NCBI RefSeq assembly: GCF_022369475.1
Contig: NZ_CP059600.1
Span: 372,001-436,000, forward strand
Length of the DNA: 64,000 nucleotides
Origin: Campylobacter sp. RM12651
GTDB lineage: Bacteria; Campylobacterota; Campylobacteria; Campylobacterales; Campylobacteraceae
Reading direction: 5' to 3'
The translations under genes and the position numbers were made by a program. A model generated the notes under the pieces. That model did no database searches, was not told where the DNA came from, and saw nothing but the letters and a program-made list of their open reading frames with translations. This document shows positions 39,257 to 47,044 of this stretch, in pieces (the first letter of the stretch is position 1; each line of letters starts with the position of its first letter).

Positions 39257-39967
39257 ATGGTAAAGGTAAAGTTAAAGTTTAAAACTGATGAAGAAGAATT
39301 AAAAAAATTGGCAAGTGAATATAATTTAGCAGATAAAAAAGCGTTAAAAGCTATAGAGATTTATTGCTTGATAGAAAAATTACTTCCTAATGAGTTTGTT
39401 GTAGAAGGTAAAGGAATTTTTGGGATTAATAATACAATACTAACATTGCAAGATGAAATAAAGTTCGTAGAATTAATGGCTGTAGATCTTCATAATGCGT
39501 TTAATGTATTTATGAGTGATGAACTTATAAAAAGATTTGAACAAGAAGAAAGCTTTTATAAGTATTTTGAAGCTAAAAATATGCTAGGAGAATTTTCTAC
39601 AAGGCAAATAGCTATGATATTTTGTATGTGTTTTTATAGATTTTATTCTTATTTAATAGTAAGGCGTGAAAATAAGTCAACTAATATTCGTAATTTGAAT
39701 GAGATAGTTGATAATGATTTAGGTTTTGGTAGATTTGATTTGGGTCTTGTATTTGAAGAACTTAATATAGAACGAGAAAATGAAAGAAGAAGTCATCACA
39801 GATATTATGAAGTAGTACAAAATAAAGAATTATACTACAGCACGATTTGTAAGCTGATATTTAAAAGGATTTTTTGTGAAATTGAAAAAACGCAAGAAAA
39901 ACAGCAAATTGTAAATGAAAATAATACTGATATAATACGAGAATCACTACTTAAAGGTTTTTTTTAA
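39257..39967 (+). CDS. Phage early protein of unknown function
   Basis: The 236-residue soluble protein begins with a basic strand and a helix rich in Leu and Lys. The centre is hydrophobic with an FCMCFYRFYSY stretch. I recognise no domain. Confidence 0.6.
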   Translation: MVKVKLKFKTDEEELKKLASEYNLADKKALKAIEIYCLIEKLLPNEFVVEGKGIFGINNTILTLQDEIKFVELMAVDLHNAFNVFMSDELIKRFEQEESFYKYFEAKNMLGEFSTRQIAMIFCMCFYRFYSYLIVRRENKSTNIRNLNEIVDNDLGFGRFDLGLVFEELNIERENERRSHHRYYEVVQNKELYYSTICKLIFKRIFCEIEKTQEKQQIVNENNTDIIRESLLKGFF

Positions 39968-39977
39968 AGGAGCGTTA

Positions 39978-40130
39978 ATGGATATAGTAATTATGTATTT
40001 ATTAGGTGGATTAGGTTATCTTTATGCTGCTTTTAGATGTCGTAAGGATAAGATAGATTTTTTAGTTTTACTTATATTTGCGATATTTTTTATCGCTGCA
40101 GGAATTAAAGAAATATTAGCTGCTTATTGA
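39978..40130 (+). CDS. Small phage membrane protein
   Basis: This 50-residue frame has AAAGGAG seven bases before the ATG and two hydrophobic helices separated by FRCRKDKID. It is followed by a strong hairpin. Function unknown. Confidence 0.6.
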   Translation: MDIVIMYLLGGLGYLYAAFRCRKDKIDFLVLLIFAIFFIAAGIKEILAAY

Positions 40131-40139
40131 TTAGTTTTG

Positions 40140-40164
40140 AACCACCGAGTTTTTCTCGGTGGTT
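40140..40164 (+). terminator. Strong hairpin terminator ending the first phage gene group
   Basis: A perfect 10-bp GC-containing stem (40140-40149 with 40155-40164) with a five-T loop begins nine bases after the stop codon. The tail is T-rich (TTATTTTG) but not a pure T-run. It is the clearest hairpin in the prophage. Confidence 0.75.
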
Positions 40165-40180
40165 GCTTATTTTGTAATTC

Positions 40181-40235
40181 TCCCCTTTATTTTAATGTTT
40201 TTTAAAAATCACAAAGGGGCGATTATTGTTTAAAT
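40181..40235 (+). promoter_or_regulatory. Early-operon repeat element, copy 1
   Basis: This copy has CCCCTTT at 40182-40188, which can pair with AAAGGGG at 40213-40219, followed by CGATTATTGTTTAAA. A second copy with the same order of blocks is at 43144-43200; in both, a ribosome binding site and ATG follow within 25 bases. It may combine a terminator-like stem with a phage promoter. Confidence 0.6.
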
Positions 40236-40252
40236 TATTTAAAGGAAAAAGT

Positions 40253-40435
40253 ATGAGAATAGAAGAATTGATAAAGAAATTAGTTGCATTACAAAATGCT
40301 TATGGAAACTACAAAGTGTTTTTAAAAGAAAACGAGAATAGTATAAGAATAATAGAAGATATTGTGCTTGAAGAAGCAATACTAATGATTGATGATGAAA
40401 AAGTAGGAAATCATAATTATTTCCTAATTGGCTGA
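40253..40435 (+). CDS. Small phage protein
   Basis: The 60-residue protein starts at the ATG with AAAGGA nearby. It is helical at the N-terminus (MRIEELIKKLVALQNAYGN), then a short beta segment. Function unknown. Confidence 0.55.
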   Translation: MRIEELIKKLVALQNAYGNYKVFLKENENSIRIIEDIVLEEAILMIDDEKVGNHNYFLIG

Positions 40436-40445
40436 AAGGGTAAAA

Positions 40446-40757
40446 ATGAAAGATTTTCAAATGATTTTGGAATTAAAAGAATTATTAATTAAAACATTTC
40501 AAGGTAGTAAAGATATATTTCCTACAAGACCATATGACACTATCATTGTTGCAGGACTTATTAGGGTTTATAAATCTAAAACAAGGGCAAAAACATTAAA
40601 TATCTTTTTAAAACATTGGATAAAGACTTCACTAGATGATTTATATAAAGATAATTTTAAAGTTGTATTACAAAATCATAAAGGTTTTATATGCTTTAAA
40701 GAAGTAGCCTTGCATTGTATGAATGAAACTAAAAGGATAAAAGATGTTTCCAAATAG
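40446..40757 (+). CDS. Phage ProQ/FinO-like RNA-binding protein (tentative)
   Basis: The 103-residue basic protein starts at the ATG preceded by GAAAGGG. The segments FPTRPYDTIIVAGLIRVYKS and TLNIFLKHWIKT resemble the pattern of FinO/ProQ RNA chaperone domains (short conserved RP and W positions), but this is a weak match by eye. It overlaps the next gene by 14 bases. Confidence 0.4.
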   Translation: MKDFQMILELKELLIKTFQGSKDIFPTRPYDTIIVAGLIRVYKSKTRAKTLNIFLKHWIKTSLDDLYKDNFKVVLQNHKGFICFKEVALHCMNETKRIKDVSK

Positions 40758-41376
40758 AGATTACGAAAATATAGAAAAATTTATTAAGGATTTAGAAGAA
40801 GCAGGAGCTGATGGCTTTTTCTTCAGCCATATAGATGAAATAGTGTGTCACAAGATAAAACAGGATATTTATTTTAGTTATTTATCTAATATTTTAAATA
40901 TTAAAAGCTATACCCCTATGAATATCAAACTAGCCTACAGAAAGCTTGAAGAAAGCAAAAGGCAAGAAGTATTTAGCGGACTTATTGCTTATTTAAAATC
41001 TACTTATTTAGATTTTAAAAGAGAAAAAATCCAATTGATAAGTAAAAAACAACTAAAAGAAGTTATTGAGTATTGGGAAAAAATAGGGAAAGTTTATGGA
41101 TATGACTATGCTGACCCAAGACTTTTAAAATCAGGTAAAGATAATTACTTTTTTGAAAATGAAGTAATAAAGCGTATTTTAAGAACAGATTGTTTGCAAT
41201 TGAGATTTTTATTAGATTATACAAATAGAGATAGAACAAGGGTTGAATTTTTAGAAAATTATTGGGTAAGGCATATTAAAGAGAATGAAACGCCTTATGA
41301 ATTAGTCGTTAGAGTAATAGAAGAAATCAACCAAATAAACAAGTATTTTGAATTTGTTTGGGATAAGGATGAGTGA
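40744..41376 (+). CDS. Phage early protein of unknown function
   Basis: The 210-residue soluble, mostly helical, charged protein has no recognised domain. AAAAGGAT precedes the ATG. It overlaps both neighbours, so it is part of a tight early operon. Confidence 0.6.
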   Translation: MFPNRDYENIEKFIKDLEEAGADGFFFSHIDEIVCHKIKQDIYFSYLSNILNIKSYTPMNIKLAYRKLEESKRQEVFSGLIAYLKSTYLDFKREKIQLISKKQLKEVIEYWEKIGKVYGYDYADPRLLKSGKDNYFFENEVIKRILRTDCLQLRFLLDYTNRDRTRVEFLENYWVRHIKENETPYELVVRVIEEINQINKYFEFVWDKDE

Positions 41377-41966
41377 TGAGAGAATTAAAAGATTTAAAAG
41401 ATTGGTGGATAGAACATTATAAAAAGCAAATTGATGAGCTAAAAAAGATTAGAAAAAACAAATTATATAGCCAAAAAGAAAAAGAAGTTTCTTCTATAGG
41501 AGCTGAATTTAATGCGTATGAAGGTTGGTTTTATTTTGATATTGGAGCTAAGTTTAAACTAATACCTTTACAAAACGACCTATACCATAAAATAAATAGC
41601 TTAGATAGTAAAATTAGAAAAGAGTTTGCTTATGAGTTCATAACAAAAGTCTTAAATGGCTATATTTTAAGTGGCATTGTAGAACCGATGAGTAAAGAGC
41701 TAGTTGACCCATTTGAATGGAGCTTTTGTTTTGGCTATATTGATAAAAAAGAGCCACAATGTATTAACTTTTTAGACTTTTATGGTGTAAATGATGCAGA
41801 GCGTTTGGTGGAAGAAGTTGGGTGCAAAAAATACAACGAGCTTACAGATATGGATGCTGGATATATCAATAGTATGAGTGATTTTTCAGCGTTACTTATT
41901 TTAACAGATAGCAAAACCGCGAGTGAATTTATAAAAGATTTTTTAAAAAGGATAAAAAATGGTTAG
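41376..41966 (+). CDS. Phage early protein of unknown function
   Basis: The 196-residue protein starts at the ATG sharing one base with the previous stop. It has a basic helical N-terminus and an aromatic centre (YEGWFYFDIGAKF). No family is recognised. Its stop overlaps the next start. Confidence 0.6.
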   Translation: MRELKDLKDWWIEHYKKQIDELKKIRKNKLYSQKEKEVSSIGAEFNAYEGWFYFDIGAKFKLIPLQNDLYHKINSLDSKIRKEFAYEFITKVLNGYILSGIVEPMSKELVDPFEWSFCFGYIDKKEPQCINFLDFYGVNDAERLVEEVGCKKYNELTDMDAGYINSMSDFSALLILTDSKTASEFIKDFLKRIKNG

Positions 41967-42300
41967 TAAAGGTTTTTGTGAAAGAGCAACGATGGTTGAT
42001 AGTGAAATCATTTGCGATAAGGATTTAGATTTAGAAGCTTTAGGACTTTATAGTTTTTTGGTGTTTTTAAGCAATATAAGCGAACCTATAAATCTTTATA
42101 AGATAGCAAAAAGCAGAAATATAGATTTTAAAAAACATTATAAAACACTAAAAAGACTTGAAGAAAAAGGATATATAGAATTACGAGACTTAAGAAATAT
42201 CCTTGCCAAAGAAAGCCTTAATAGTAACGATAAGTTTGAGAATATCGTAGTTAAAGTTCATAATATGTATAGTAGAAAAAGACCACAATTAGGAGAATGA
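41959..42300 (+). CDS. Phage winged-helix DNA-binding protein (candidate regulator)
   Basis: The 113-residue protein begins with the GFCERATMVDSEIICDKDLDLEALGLYSFL pattern typical of replication-initiator-type winged helices, with a helix-turn-helix near INLYKIAKSRN followed by a KHYKTLKRLEEKGYIEL recognition helix and wing. It may be a replication initiator-like or regulatory protein; the fold is inferred by pattern. Confidence 0.5.
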   Translation: MVSKGFCERATMVDSEIICDKDLDLEALGLYSFLVFLSNISEPINLYKIAKSRNIDFKKHYKTLKRLEEKGYIELRDLRNILAKESLNSNDKFENIVVKVHNMYSRKRPQLGE

Positions 42301-42301
42301 T

Positions 42302-42472
42302 ATGGAGCTTAAAGAATTTATAAAGCAGCTTAAAGCCGAGATTGATTGTGTAAATACAAATCCTAAGCTTTATTTTTATATTGAAAATTACGGAATAAAA
42401 GCTGAAATTAAAGAAATAAAAGCTTTTAGCGAAAAAGCAATAGATATAAAGCTAATAGCAGAAGAAGTTTAG
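42302..42472 (+). CDS. Small phage protein
   Basis: This 56-residue frame starts one base after the previous stop, with AGGAG upstream. It is a charged helical peptide with a short beta segment. Function unknown. Confidence 0.5.
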   Translation: MELKEFIKQLKAEIDCVNTNPKLYFYIENYGIKAEIKEIKAFSEKAIDIKLIAEEV

Positions 42473-42483
42473 AAAGGAATAAA

Positions 42484-43131
42484 ATGTTAGAAAGATTTAA
42501 GAGATTATTGGAGATAGCAAAAAATGATGAAGAGTTTAAAAAAGAGTTGGCTGATTGCTTAGATAAGGCAGAAACTACTAAAAACCTTAAGCATTTTCAA
42601 TATGGGCTTTATAGCGATGAAGAAATAGAGCAAATATCACAAAAAATTTTAAGAGCAGATTTAATGTATAAGCTAATTCCTAATAGTATAAAACTGCTTA
42701 ATAATGAGCTTAGTTTTGCTTTTGATGTATCTAGTGATAAGATATTTTTAAAATACGATGTGAAAAACTATAGACCTATTGATTTAGATATTGTTTTTGA
42801 TGGACACCCAGATGCAAACGAAGAAGATAAAAAAAGAGTAAAGGATTTAACTTATAAAAAGATATGGAACGAACTATGTATAGAAGAAAACAAAGCATTA
42901 TGTAGTAAAGTAATATCGCTTGCAAAAACGCAAGATTTTCAAACAAAACAAGCAATTTCTAAAACAAAACTAGATGAGCTATTAGAAAAGCTTGATGAAA
43001 CTATTGAAAGTGTAGATTGTATTCCACACAATAGTGTAAATTCGGTATCAGGCGATTGCAGTGATATAGTTGATGAATTAGAAGAATTAAAAACCGAGCT
43101 TAAAGACTTATTTACAATAAAACTGATTTAA
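42484..43131 (+). CDS. Phage early protein of unknown function
   Basis: The 215-residue acidic protein starts with AAAGGAAT before the ATG. It has helical ends and a central beta region (LSFAFDVSSDKIFLKYD). The C-terminal 50 residues look like a coiled coil. It is followed by the second early repeat element. Confidence 0.6.
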   Translation: MLERFKRLLEIAKNDEEFKKELADCLDKAETTKNLKHFQYGLYSDEEIEQISQKILRADLMYKLIPNSIKLLNNELSFAFDVSSDKIFLKYDVKNYRPIDLDIVFDGHPDANEEDKKRVKDLTYKKIWNELCIEENKALCSKVISLAKTQDFQTKQAISKTKLDELLEKLDETIESVDCIPHNSVNSVSGDCSDIVDELEELKTELKDLFTIKLI

Positions 43132-43143
43132 CACACACCCAAA

Positions 43144-43200
43144 TCCCCCTTATTTAATTATGTTTTTTACAAAACACCCAAAGGGCGAGTATTGTTTAAA
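43144..43200 (+). promoter_or_regulatory. Early-operon repeat element, copy 2
   Basis: It matches the element at 40181-40235 block by block: a C-rich start then TTATTT, ATGTTTTTTA, an A/C-rich stretch, AAAGGG, CGA and TATTGTTTAAA. Here CCCTT pairs with AAGGG. It lies between the 42484 gene and the MazG-like gene. Confidence 0.6.
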
Positions 43201-43214
43201 GAAAGGAAAAAAAG

Positions 43215-43877
43215 ATGACTTATGAAGAATTAAAAGAGATTAAGCAAAGGCTTGATAAGTGGAGAGAGCAAAGGTATTTAAGTTATGAAAGTCAGCAAAA
43301 AGGCTTCGTGCCGAATATCCTAGATGAGCTAAGAGAGTATTATCTAGCAAAAGATGACGATGAAAGGGTCGCTGAATTATGCGATATAGTAATTTATTGT
43401 TTAAATGTAAAAGAGTTAGAAGAGTTTGGGTTAAGTAATAAGCGTGCTGCTTCGCTAAGACATTTGATAGATAATCTAGCAAATATGATAAGCACAAAAT
43501 ACACAGGACTTGAGCTTGATTTTAAAAGCGAGTTAGCATTAGCTAGTATTGAAGGACTTATTGAAGTTAGTATAAGAATAATTCAAAGAATGAACTATAA
43601 CCCTTATGAATGCCTAAAAGAAAAGGTAAAAGAGATAGAAAGCAGAAGTGGTAAATATGATGAGAGTTTAGGTAAGTTTATTAAAGATTTTGGAACTTAT
43701 ACAAAAGAAGAAGCAAAAGAATTAATCATTAGTTTTTATTACGCTTGGGAAGAAGATGATATTAAATACGATAAAGAAGATGAAGATTATTTTTATTTCA
43801 TTATCACAACAGAAAACAATCGTATTGAAAAAATCAAAAAATGGCATAAAGCTAAGATGATTAAATGCTTAGCATAG
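43215..43877 (+). CDS. Phage MazG-like NTP pyrophosphohydrolase
   Basis: The 220-residue helical protein has features of all-alpha NTP pyrophosphohydrolases: ILDELREYYLAKDDDERV and AELCDIVIYCLN supply ExxE and ExxD metal-binding pairs, and SRSGKYDESLGKF is the downstream conserved loop. Such phage enzymes may control nucleotide or alarmone pools during infection. AAAGGAA precedes the ATG. Confidence 0.6.
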   Translation: MTYEELKEIKQRLDKWREQRYLSYESQQKGFVPNILDELREYYLAKDDDERVAELCDIVIYCLNVKELEEFGLSNKRAASLRHLIDNLANMISTKYTGLELDFKSELALASIEGLIEVSIRIIQRMNYNPYECLKEKVKEIESRSGKYDESLGKFIKDFGTYTKEEAKELIISFYYAWEEDDIKYDKEDEDYFYFIITTENNRIEKIKKWHKAKMIKCLA

Positions 43878-44101
43878 ATGAATATCTAAAAGCAAAAAAT
43901 ATAAAAAACCCACAATTAAAAAAATCATACGATTTACTAATTAGCTATGAGCTAACTCATAAAAAGTTTAGCAAGGCTGATTTTTTAAATGAGCTTTATA
44001 TTTTTTGCACCACATTAAAACAAAACAGGTTTTTAAAAGAACGCTACATTCAAGCGTTTTTTTTAATTAATGAAATTGAAAAGAATTTAAAACAAAATTA
44101 G
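43865..44101 (+). CDS. Small phage helical protein
   Basis: The 78-residue helical, basic protein overlaps the MazG-like gene by 13 bases. No family is recognised. It is followed by AAAGGAAA, the ribosome binding site of the next gene. Confidence 0.5.
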   Translation: MLSIDEYLKAKNIKNPQLKKSYDLLISYELTHKKFSKADFLNELYIFCTTLKQNRFLKERYIQAFFLINEIEKNLKQN

Positions 44102-44113
44102 AAAGGAAAAACA

Positions 44114-44518
44114 ATGAAACGACACCCAATTTTGAATAGTGATTGTTCTCATTACGACAATGAGAGCGAACCTACGATTTTACAAATACAAAAAGAATTA
44201 ACCTTAGATGAATTAATCGGCTTTTGCAAAGGCAATGTTATAAAGTATAAAAAAAGATATGGCAAAAAAGAAGGGGAGAATTTAGAAAATAATATAGATA
44301 AACAAACTACATATAGGTATGGAGCTTTATTTTATAAATTATTTAAAAGTTTTAAAGCTAATTCAGAAGAACAAGAGATTTTAACTAAGATTTGGAATGC
44401 AAATATAACCGAAAAAGAAGCAAGAGATTATTTAGCTAAAAATAAAGCCGCTGCAGAAAATAAAAAAATGTGTTATGTAATTGTTTGCGATATTTTAGAA
44501 TATTTGCTAAGGAGCTAA
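44114..44518 (+). CDS. Phage DUF3310-like protein
   Basis: The 134-residue protein has an HPILNS...HYDNESEP start and the segment ELIGFCKGNVIKYKKRYGKK, which matches the FC-GN-IKY-R-GKK signature of DUF3310 phage proteins, often called nucleotide kinase-like but of unproven function. It lies beside a MazG-like gene, which points to nucleotide metabolism. Confidence 0.6.
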   Translation: MKRHPILNSDCSHYDNESEPTILQIQKELTLDELIGFCKGNVIKYKKRYGKKEGENLENNIDKQTTYRYGALFYKLFKSFKANSEEQEILTKIWNANITEKEARDYLAKNKAAAENKKMCYVIVCDILEYLLRS

Positions 44519-44519
44519 A

Positions 44520-45050
44520 ATGCAAGAGTTAAAAGATATTTTTGATTATATAAATCAAATGGATTATGAAACGCTTTTTAAGAATTTAAAAGGCATAAAC
44601 GAACAAGAAAAGCTAAGAAAAGAAATTAACATTAATTTTAAAACCAATGCTGATTTATCTTATGAAGAGTTGAGATTATATGGATACAGAAAACTTACTA
44701 AACCTGAAGCGTTTTTACAAATAAAAAACGCCTTAGAAAAGTTCTACAAAAGTAAAGAGCTAAAGTTTTATATCTATAAAGAAAACAAGCAAATTTGTTT
44801 AAATGATTTAGATGTTAGCAAAAGCTTTTTTGCTTGGTATGTTGAAAATACTAAGCCACAGATTTATTTTGAATACAAAAATAAAGAATATAACTTAAAA
44901 ATATACGATGTATATTTTTATGATGTTTTGCTAGGCAATAAAACAATTTTAGAGCTTGAAGCGAATAAGGTTTTTGGTAAAAAAATGAGCGAATGCTTAT
45001 ACGAATTAAACAAAATAAAAGAAAGGCTAGATAATGAGTTTTATAAATAA
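44520..45050 (+). CDS. Phage protein of unknown function
   Basis: The 176-residue charged protein starts one base after the previous stop, with AAGGAG upstream. It has mixed helical and beta parts; no domain is recognised. It overlaps the next gene by 17 bases. Confidence 0.55.
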   Translation: MQELKDIFDYINQMDYETLFKNLKGINEQEKLRKEININFKTNADLSYEELRLYGYRKLTKPEAFLQIKNALEKFYKSKELKFYIYKENKQICLNDLDVSKSFFAWYVENTKPQIYFEYKNKEYNLKIYDVYFYDVLLGNKTILELEANKVFGKKMSECLYELNKIKERLDNEFYK

Positions 45051-45228
45051 TTTTGAAACAAAGCAAAAGCTTGTAAATATAGAAAATGGCATTAATTCAC
45101 TTAAAAACAAAATAAATATAGGTGTAGATTTAAGTGAAGTTTTAAACAAATTAACAAGCATTGAAGCAAGATTAGAAAGGATAGAAAATGAGCTTAGAGA
45201 AGCTATCAAAAAACCTACAAATATATAG
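45034..45228 (+). CDS. Small phage coiled-coil protein
   Basis: The 64-residue peptide is a heptad-like coiled coil from end to end (residues 10-60). It overlaps genes on both sides. AGAAAGG upstream supports translation. Confidence 0.5.
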   Translation: MSFINNFETKQKLVNIENGINSLKNKINIGVDLSEVLNKLTSIEARLERIENELREAIKKPTNI

Positions 45229-45595
45229 AGAGTATCTAAAACTAAGTGAGTTATTAGATTTTAATCACGAAGCTTTTAGCGAGATTAAAGAAAAGCTAAA
45301 AGTAAATGATATAAAGTGCTTAAAAGATGGTTTAAGGCTTAGAATTGATAAGATAGAAAGAATATTTTATTATAAAAAATGCTTAGAAAAAATAGCCTAT
45401 CCTAAGTTTATACAAGCATTGAATAACTTAGATAAAAACGAGCTAGAAAAGTTTTCACAAAACACAAAGCATTTTTTAGCTTCTAAAAGCGTAAAAACAA
45501 AAGATATTAAAAAGCATTTAGCTTATGATTTTAAATATGTTTTAAAAGATACTGCATTTTTGCAAGATTTAAAAAACTTGTTAGTCTTAATTTAA
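45188..45595 (+). CDS. Phage protein of unknown function
   Basis: The 135-residue basic, helical protein overlaps the coiled-coil gene by 41 bases; AAAGGATAG precedes the ATG. No family is recognised. Confidence 0.5.
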   Translation: MSLEKLSKNLQIYREYLKLSELLDFNHEAFSEIKEKLKVNDIKCLKDGLRLRIDKIERIFYYKKCLEKIAYPKFIQALNNLDKNELEKFSQNTKHFLASKSVKTKDIKKHLAYDFKYVLKDTAFLQDLKNLLVLI

Positions 45596-45604
45596 TCCCT
45601 TTTT

Positions 45605-45651
45605 TTGACAAGTAGGTAAAAGTCCTTTTCACATTAAAAATAAAAAGGATA
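45605..45651 (+). promoter_or_regulatory. Candidate promoter for the phage replication genes
   Basis: TTGACA at 45605-45610 is followed by a TCACATTAAAAA stretch (about 45629) also found at the prophage left end. AAAAGGAT before the ATG is the ribosome binding site. No perfect -10 is seen at 17-base spacing. Confidence 0.35.
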
Positions 45652-45655
45652 AAAA

Positions 45656-46093
45656 ATGGTAACACTTAATTTAGTAGGAAGAATAGTAAAAGATGTAGAG
45701 CTTTTTAATAAGCAAAGTGGACTAAATGATGATGTATTTTATACAAATAATACAATAGCTATTGAACTAAACGGCGTAGATAGAAGTAAAACAAAGCCTG
45801 AATACACTCAAACACCATTATTTTTTAATTTTGTTTTATTTGGCAATGAAGCAAAAAACTTTAGCAATTGGGCTAGTAAAGGTCAAAGAATTGCAATTGT
45901 AGGCGAGTGGCAAATAGATTATTATTTAGATAAAAACCAAGAGCAAAGAAGCCAAGACACTATAAAAGTATTCAAATGGCAATTATTAGATAAGCCACAA
46001 GAAAAACAAGCACAAACAAGGCAAACAAACTATACGCCTAAAGAAAAACCAGCCATTCAGCAAAGCGAAGAAGAAAGCGAAGTTCCATTTTAA
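45656..46093 (+). CDS. Phage single-stranded DNA-binding protein
   Basis: The 145-residue protein has an SSB-type OB fold start (MVTLNLVGRIVKDVEL), FFNFVLFGNEAKNFSNWASKGQRIAIVGEW and a disordered, glutamine-rich linker. It ends with an acidic tip EEESEVPF, the SSB tail that recruits replication proteins. It heads the replication gene group. Confidence 0.88.
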   Translation: MVTLNLVGRIVKDVELFNKQSGLNDDVFYTNNTIAIELNGVDRSKTKPEYTQTPLFFNFVLFGNEAKNFSNWASKGQRIAIVGEWQIDYYLDKNQEQRSQDTIKVFKWQLLDKPQEKQAQTRQTNYTPKEKPAIQQSEEESEVPF

Positions 46094-46105
46094 TAAGGAG
46101 AAAAA

Positions 46106-46414
46106 ATGACAAAAAGCAATTTAAATTACATAATAAATGAGCTAAAGATAATTGCTAATTTTATCAAAAAAAATGATTTAGCTAATTATCACTCAAGCCT
46201 AATTAATTTATATATTTATATATACAAATTAAAGGGTAAAAAACTTGAATATATATTTATTTTGCTTTTGCCAAAAATTGCTTCGCTTATCAAAGCAAAT
46301 GCTGAAGTTTTTGAGAATAAGCTAGAGCTATCAAGGAAAGTTTATATTAAAAAATGCCTTGAAGTTCTAGAAGAACTTATAAAAGATTGCGAGATTAGAA
46401 AAGAGCTAAAATGA
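46106..46414 (+). CDS. Phage helical protein of unknown function
   Basis: This 102-residue helical protein, between SSB and the helicase, is preceded by AAGGAG and overlaps the next gene by four bases. No domain is recognised. Confidence 0.5.
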   Translation: MTKSNLNYIINELKIIANFIKKNDLANYHSSLINLYIYIYKLKGKKLEYIFILLLPKIASLIKANAEVFENKLELSRKVYIKKCLEVLEELIKDCEIRKELK

Positions 46415-46632
46415 AAATTAATTTAATAAATTATGGAATTAGTTCTGTAGTTAGAATAAGAAATGATAAGCAAAAAATATTAGCTAGTTATAGCTTTTTT
46501 AACAACGATGAGCTAATAGATGATTTAGGAAGAGTTGTGAGTTTTAATGCTAAAGCAAAAAGATTTTATGAAGAATGCTTACTAACAAACTCACTAAACG
46601 AGATAAAAGAAATTGCAAAAAAATATACATAA
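46411..46632 (+). CDS. Small phage protein
   Basis: The 73-residue protein starts at an ATGA overlap. A beta-rich N-terminus is followed by a helix. The stop codon lies in a perfect palindrome. Confidence 0.5.
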   Translation: MKINLINYGISSVVRIRNDKQKILASYSFFNNDELIDDLGRVVSFNAKAKRFYEECLLTNSLNEIKEIAKKYT

Positions 46633-46644
46633 AATTTTATGTAT
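46625..46644. terminator. Perfect 20-base palindrome
   Basis: The inverted repeat (46625-46634 with 46635-46644) is followed by TTTTATATG. It holds the stop of the preceding gene and lies about 30 bases before the next ATG. It could be a terminator or an operator. Confidence 0.45.
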
Positions 46645-46670
46645 TTTTATATGTATTTTAAGGAGTAAAT

Positions 46671-47042
46671 ATGAGTGATAAAGAAAGATTATTAGAAATA
46701 TTGTTTCAAGTTTGTAAGGATGAAAACATTAACTTTCTAGCAGTTAATGATATAAGATTAGCAAAAGATAAATTATATCTTAATGAGCTAGAAATTGACC
46801 CAAACGCAGTGTTATACCTTGATTACGCAAGATTGTTTGCGAAGATTAATGCAAGAGTTAGCATTATTCAAGCACTAAATATCGCAATAAAAACTGATTG
46901 CGATACTTACAAAGAACAAAGACTATTAATCCACGAAATTTTAAAAATAGCAAGTGAGAGCAAATTATTTAGTGAGCTTGAACTAATGCAGCTTAGCCTA
47001 AGCGCAAAAGATAAATGCGATGAGTTGTTAATAAAGGAGTAA
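46671..47042 (+). CDS. Phage protein of unknown function
   Basis: The 123-residue acidic, mostly helical protein has AAGGAG upstream and ends two bases before the helicase gene. Its place suggests a replication accessory role such as helicase loading; no domain supports this. Confidence 0.5.
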   Translation: MSDKERLLEILFQVCKDENINFLAVNDIRLAKDKLYLNELEIDPNAVLYLDYARLFAKINARVSIIQALNIAIKTDCDTYKEQRLLIHEILKIASESKLFSELELMQLSLSAKDKCDELLIKE

Positions 47043-47044
47043 AA

